A DNA stretch of 6,475 bases from Flavobacteriaceae bacterium (GTDB taxonomy: Bacteria; Bacteroidota; Bacteroidia; Flavobacteriales; Flavobacteriaceae). Below are positions 5,597 to 6,475 of the stretch, piece by piece. The stretch lies in assembly GCA_013214425.1 (NCBI GenBank), contig JABSPN010000179.1, positions 1 through 6,475 on the forward strand, written 5' to 3'. The position numbers and the translations under genes were made by a program. The notes under the pieces are model-generated. The model searched no databases and was not told where the DNA came from. It worked only from the letters and a program-made list of their open reading frames with translations. Each line of letters opens with the position of its first letter. Position 1 is the stretch's first letter.

Positions 5597-6442
5597 ATGA
5601 ATTGGGAACAATTATTATCTCTAAAACGATATGGAGATACACATAAAAGGTTAAGAATAGAACAAGATGAGATAAGACTTGGTTTTGAAGTAGATTATGA
5701 CCGAATTATTTTTTCTGAAGCCTTTAGGAGTTTACAAGATAAAACACAAGTTGTTCCTCTATCCCAAGAAGATTTTGTACACACACGTTTAACACATAGT
5801 TTAGAAGTTTCAGTAGTGGGGCGTTCTTTAGGAAGATTAGCAGGAAAAGAAATTTTAAAAAAACATCCTCACCTTAAAGAGACATTAGGATATCAGGCTC
5901 AGGATTTCGGTTCAATAGTAGCGGCTGCAGCTTTAGCCCATGATATTGGGAACCCGCCTTTCGGACATTCAGGAGAAAAATCAATCGGAGCGTATTTTGA
6001 AAAAAGGAACGGAGTTCAGTTTAAATCGCAATTATCAGAGAAAGAATACCACGATTTGACGCATTTCGAAGGAAATGCAAACGGATTTAACGTACTTACA
6101 AATGATAATCTGGGGAACCCGGGCGGATTAAGATTATCATATGCAACGCTTGGAGCGTTTATGAAATATCCCAAAGAGTCTTTACCACACAAGCCTACTA
6201 AGCATATTGCCGACAAGAAATATGGTTTTTTTCAGACTGATAGAGAAGCTTTTGAGGATATTGCTAAAGAATTAGGTTTAAAACAAACAAGATCAGGAGA
6301 GCACAATTCGTTTAGCAGACATCCTTTAACCTATTTGGTAGAAGCGGCAGATGATATCTGTTACACTATAATTGATTTTGAAGATACTGACTCACTAAAA
6401 GACTTACAAACCTTTGCACCAAAAGGCTTAACTGCGCGTTGA
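5597..6442 (+). CDS. dgt: Deoxyguanosinetriphosphate triphosphohydrolase, C-terminally truncated
   Basis: Dgt is an HD-domain hydrolase that cleaves dGTP to deoxyguanosine and triphosphate. Family features are clear up to about residue 263: FRSLQDKTQV (43-52), THSLEVS (66-72, His67), LAHDIGNPPFGHSGE (113-127, metal-binding His115-Asp116), FEGNANG (157-163), ATLGAFMKYP (183-192) and EAADDICYTIIDFED (249-263, metal-binding Asp). Homologues continue with a glycine-rich GINLGL-like segment and reach roughly 440-450 residues. Here 18 unrelated residues follow and a stop occurs at 6440-6442. No other frame restores the expected sequence, so this is a replacement beginning at about 6386, not a point frameshift. 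The catalytic HD core remains, but the C-terminal helical region needed for the normal fold and oligomer is lost, so the product is probably non-functional. An assembly chimera is possible. The start follows a short AT-rich leader and MNWEQLLSLKRYGD is typical. Confidence 0.88.
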   Translation: MNWEQLLSLKRYGDTHKRLRIEQDEIRLGFEVDYDRIIFSEAFRSLQDKTQVVPLSQEDFVHTRLTHSLEVSVVGRSLGRLAGKEILKKHPHLKETLGYQAQDFGSIVAAAALAHDIGNPPFGHSGEKSIGAYFEKRNGVQFKSQLSEKEYHDLTHFEGNANGFNVLTNDNLGNPGGLRLSYATLGAFMKYPKESLPHKPTKHIADKKYGFFQTDREAFEDIAKELGLKQTRSGEHNSFSRHPLTYLVEAADDICYTIIDFEDTDSLKDLQTFAPKGLTAR

Positions 6443-6475
6443 ATAATTTTGATATGTGTAGAACTATTCGTCTTA
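6386..6475. other. Unassigned sequence after the dgt breakpoint
   Basis: Similarity to dGTPase ends at about 6385, and these 90 bases do not encode the expected continuation in any frame. They could be the edge of an inserted element, a rearrangement joint or a misassembled contig end. Visible structure includes two near-identical 14-base direct repeats (6393-6406 and 6417-6430, two mismatches) and a small hairpin (CCTTT at 6411-6415 with AAAGG at 6422-6426). On the minus strand a frame is open from the edge to a TAA at 6363-6361, 38 codons, and could be the tail of a gene entering from the right. None of this identifies an element. Confidence 0.45.

Noticed and set aside
6386..6442. Single-base frameshift as the cause of the short dgt product
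   Set aside because: None of the three plus-strand frames after 6385 encodes the GINLGL-like continuation expected in Dgt, so a simple sequencing indel does not explain the truncation.
6426..6444. Integron attC-like simple site: GCTTAAC and GTTGAAT separated by five bases
   Set aside because: These fit the degenerate core-site patterns RYYYAAC and GTTRRRY, but the matching partner pair that a full attC hairpin needs is not found in the bases visible upstream. The patterns are loose enough to match by chance, and no integrase is seen.
1..6475. CRISPR array, tRNA, rRNA, phage defence or toxin-antitoxin module
   Set aside because: No regularly spaced repeats, no tRNA-like cloverleaf and no defence-type protein motifs were seen; nearly all of the window is explained by metabolic genes.

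Overview
This 6475-base, AT-rich window most likely comes from a Bacteroidota chromosome, probably Flavobacteriia. Three things suggest this: promoter-like TAnnTTTG elements sit just upstream of genes with very short leaders and little Shine-Dalgarno sequence; MoaC and MoaB are fused into one protein; and the dGTPase start resembles flavobacterial Dgt from memory. No database search was run.

Layout. Positions 1-494 (minus strand) hold the N-terminal 164 residues of a Tat-exported, sulfite-oxidase-like molybdopterin enzyme that runs off the left edge. A 179-bp divergent intergenic region (495-673) follows. Positions 674-5535 (plus strand) carry a compact molybdenum cofactor (Moco) operon of seven genes: moeA, a single-domain ModE-like regulator, a TauE/SafE (TSUP) membrane transporter, moaD, moaE, a moaC-moaB fusion and moaA. 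Successive genes overlap by 1-4 bases or lie 0-11 bases apart. After a 61-bp gap comes a dGTPase gene (5597-6442) that matches the family up to about residue 263, then changes abruptly into unrelated sequence and stops. The last ~90 bases cannot be assigned.

How the genes work together. MoaA and MoaC make cyclic pyranopterin monophosphate from GTP. MoaD and MoaE add the dithiolene sulfurs. The MoaB/Mog-like domain adenylylates molybdopterin and MoeA inserts molybdate. The divergent sulfite-oxidase-like enzyme is a plausible consumer of the cofactor. MoeB, MobA and ModABC are not in the window, so those steps must be encoded elsewhere or done differently.

The main regulatory observation is a perfect 8-8-8 inverted repeat (CGTTATAT, 8 bases, ATATAACG) at 645-668. 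It resembles the enterobacterial ModE operator, lies on the predicted -7 element of the moeA promoter and ends 5 bases before the preferred moeA start. Because the second gene of the operon encodes a ModE-type DNA-binding protein, this looks like an autoregulatory circuit. That protein lacks the usual molybdate-binding domain, and the operon has a TSUP permease rather than ModABC. Together these suggest a non-standard molybdate (or sulfite) sensing and transport arrangement.
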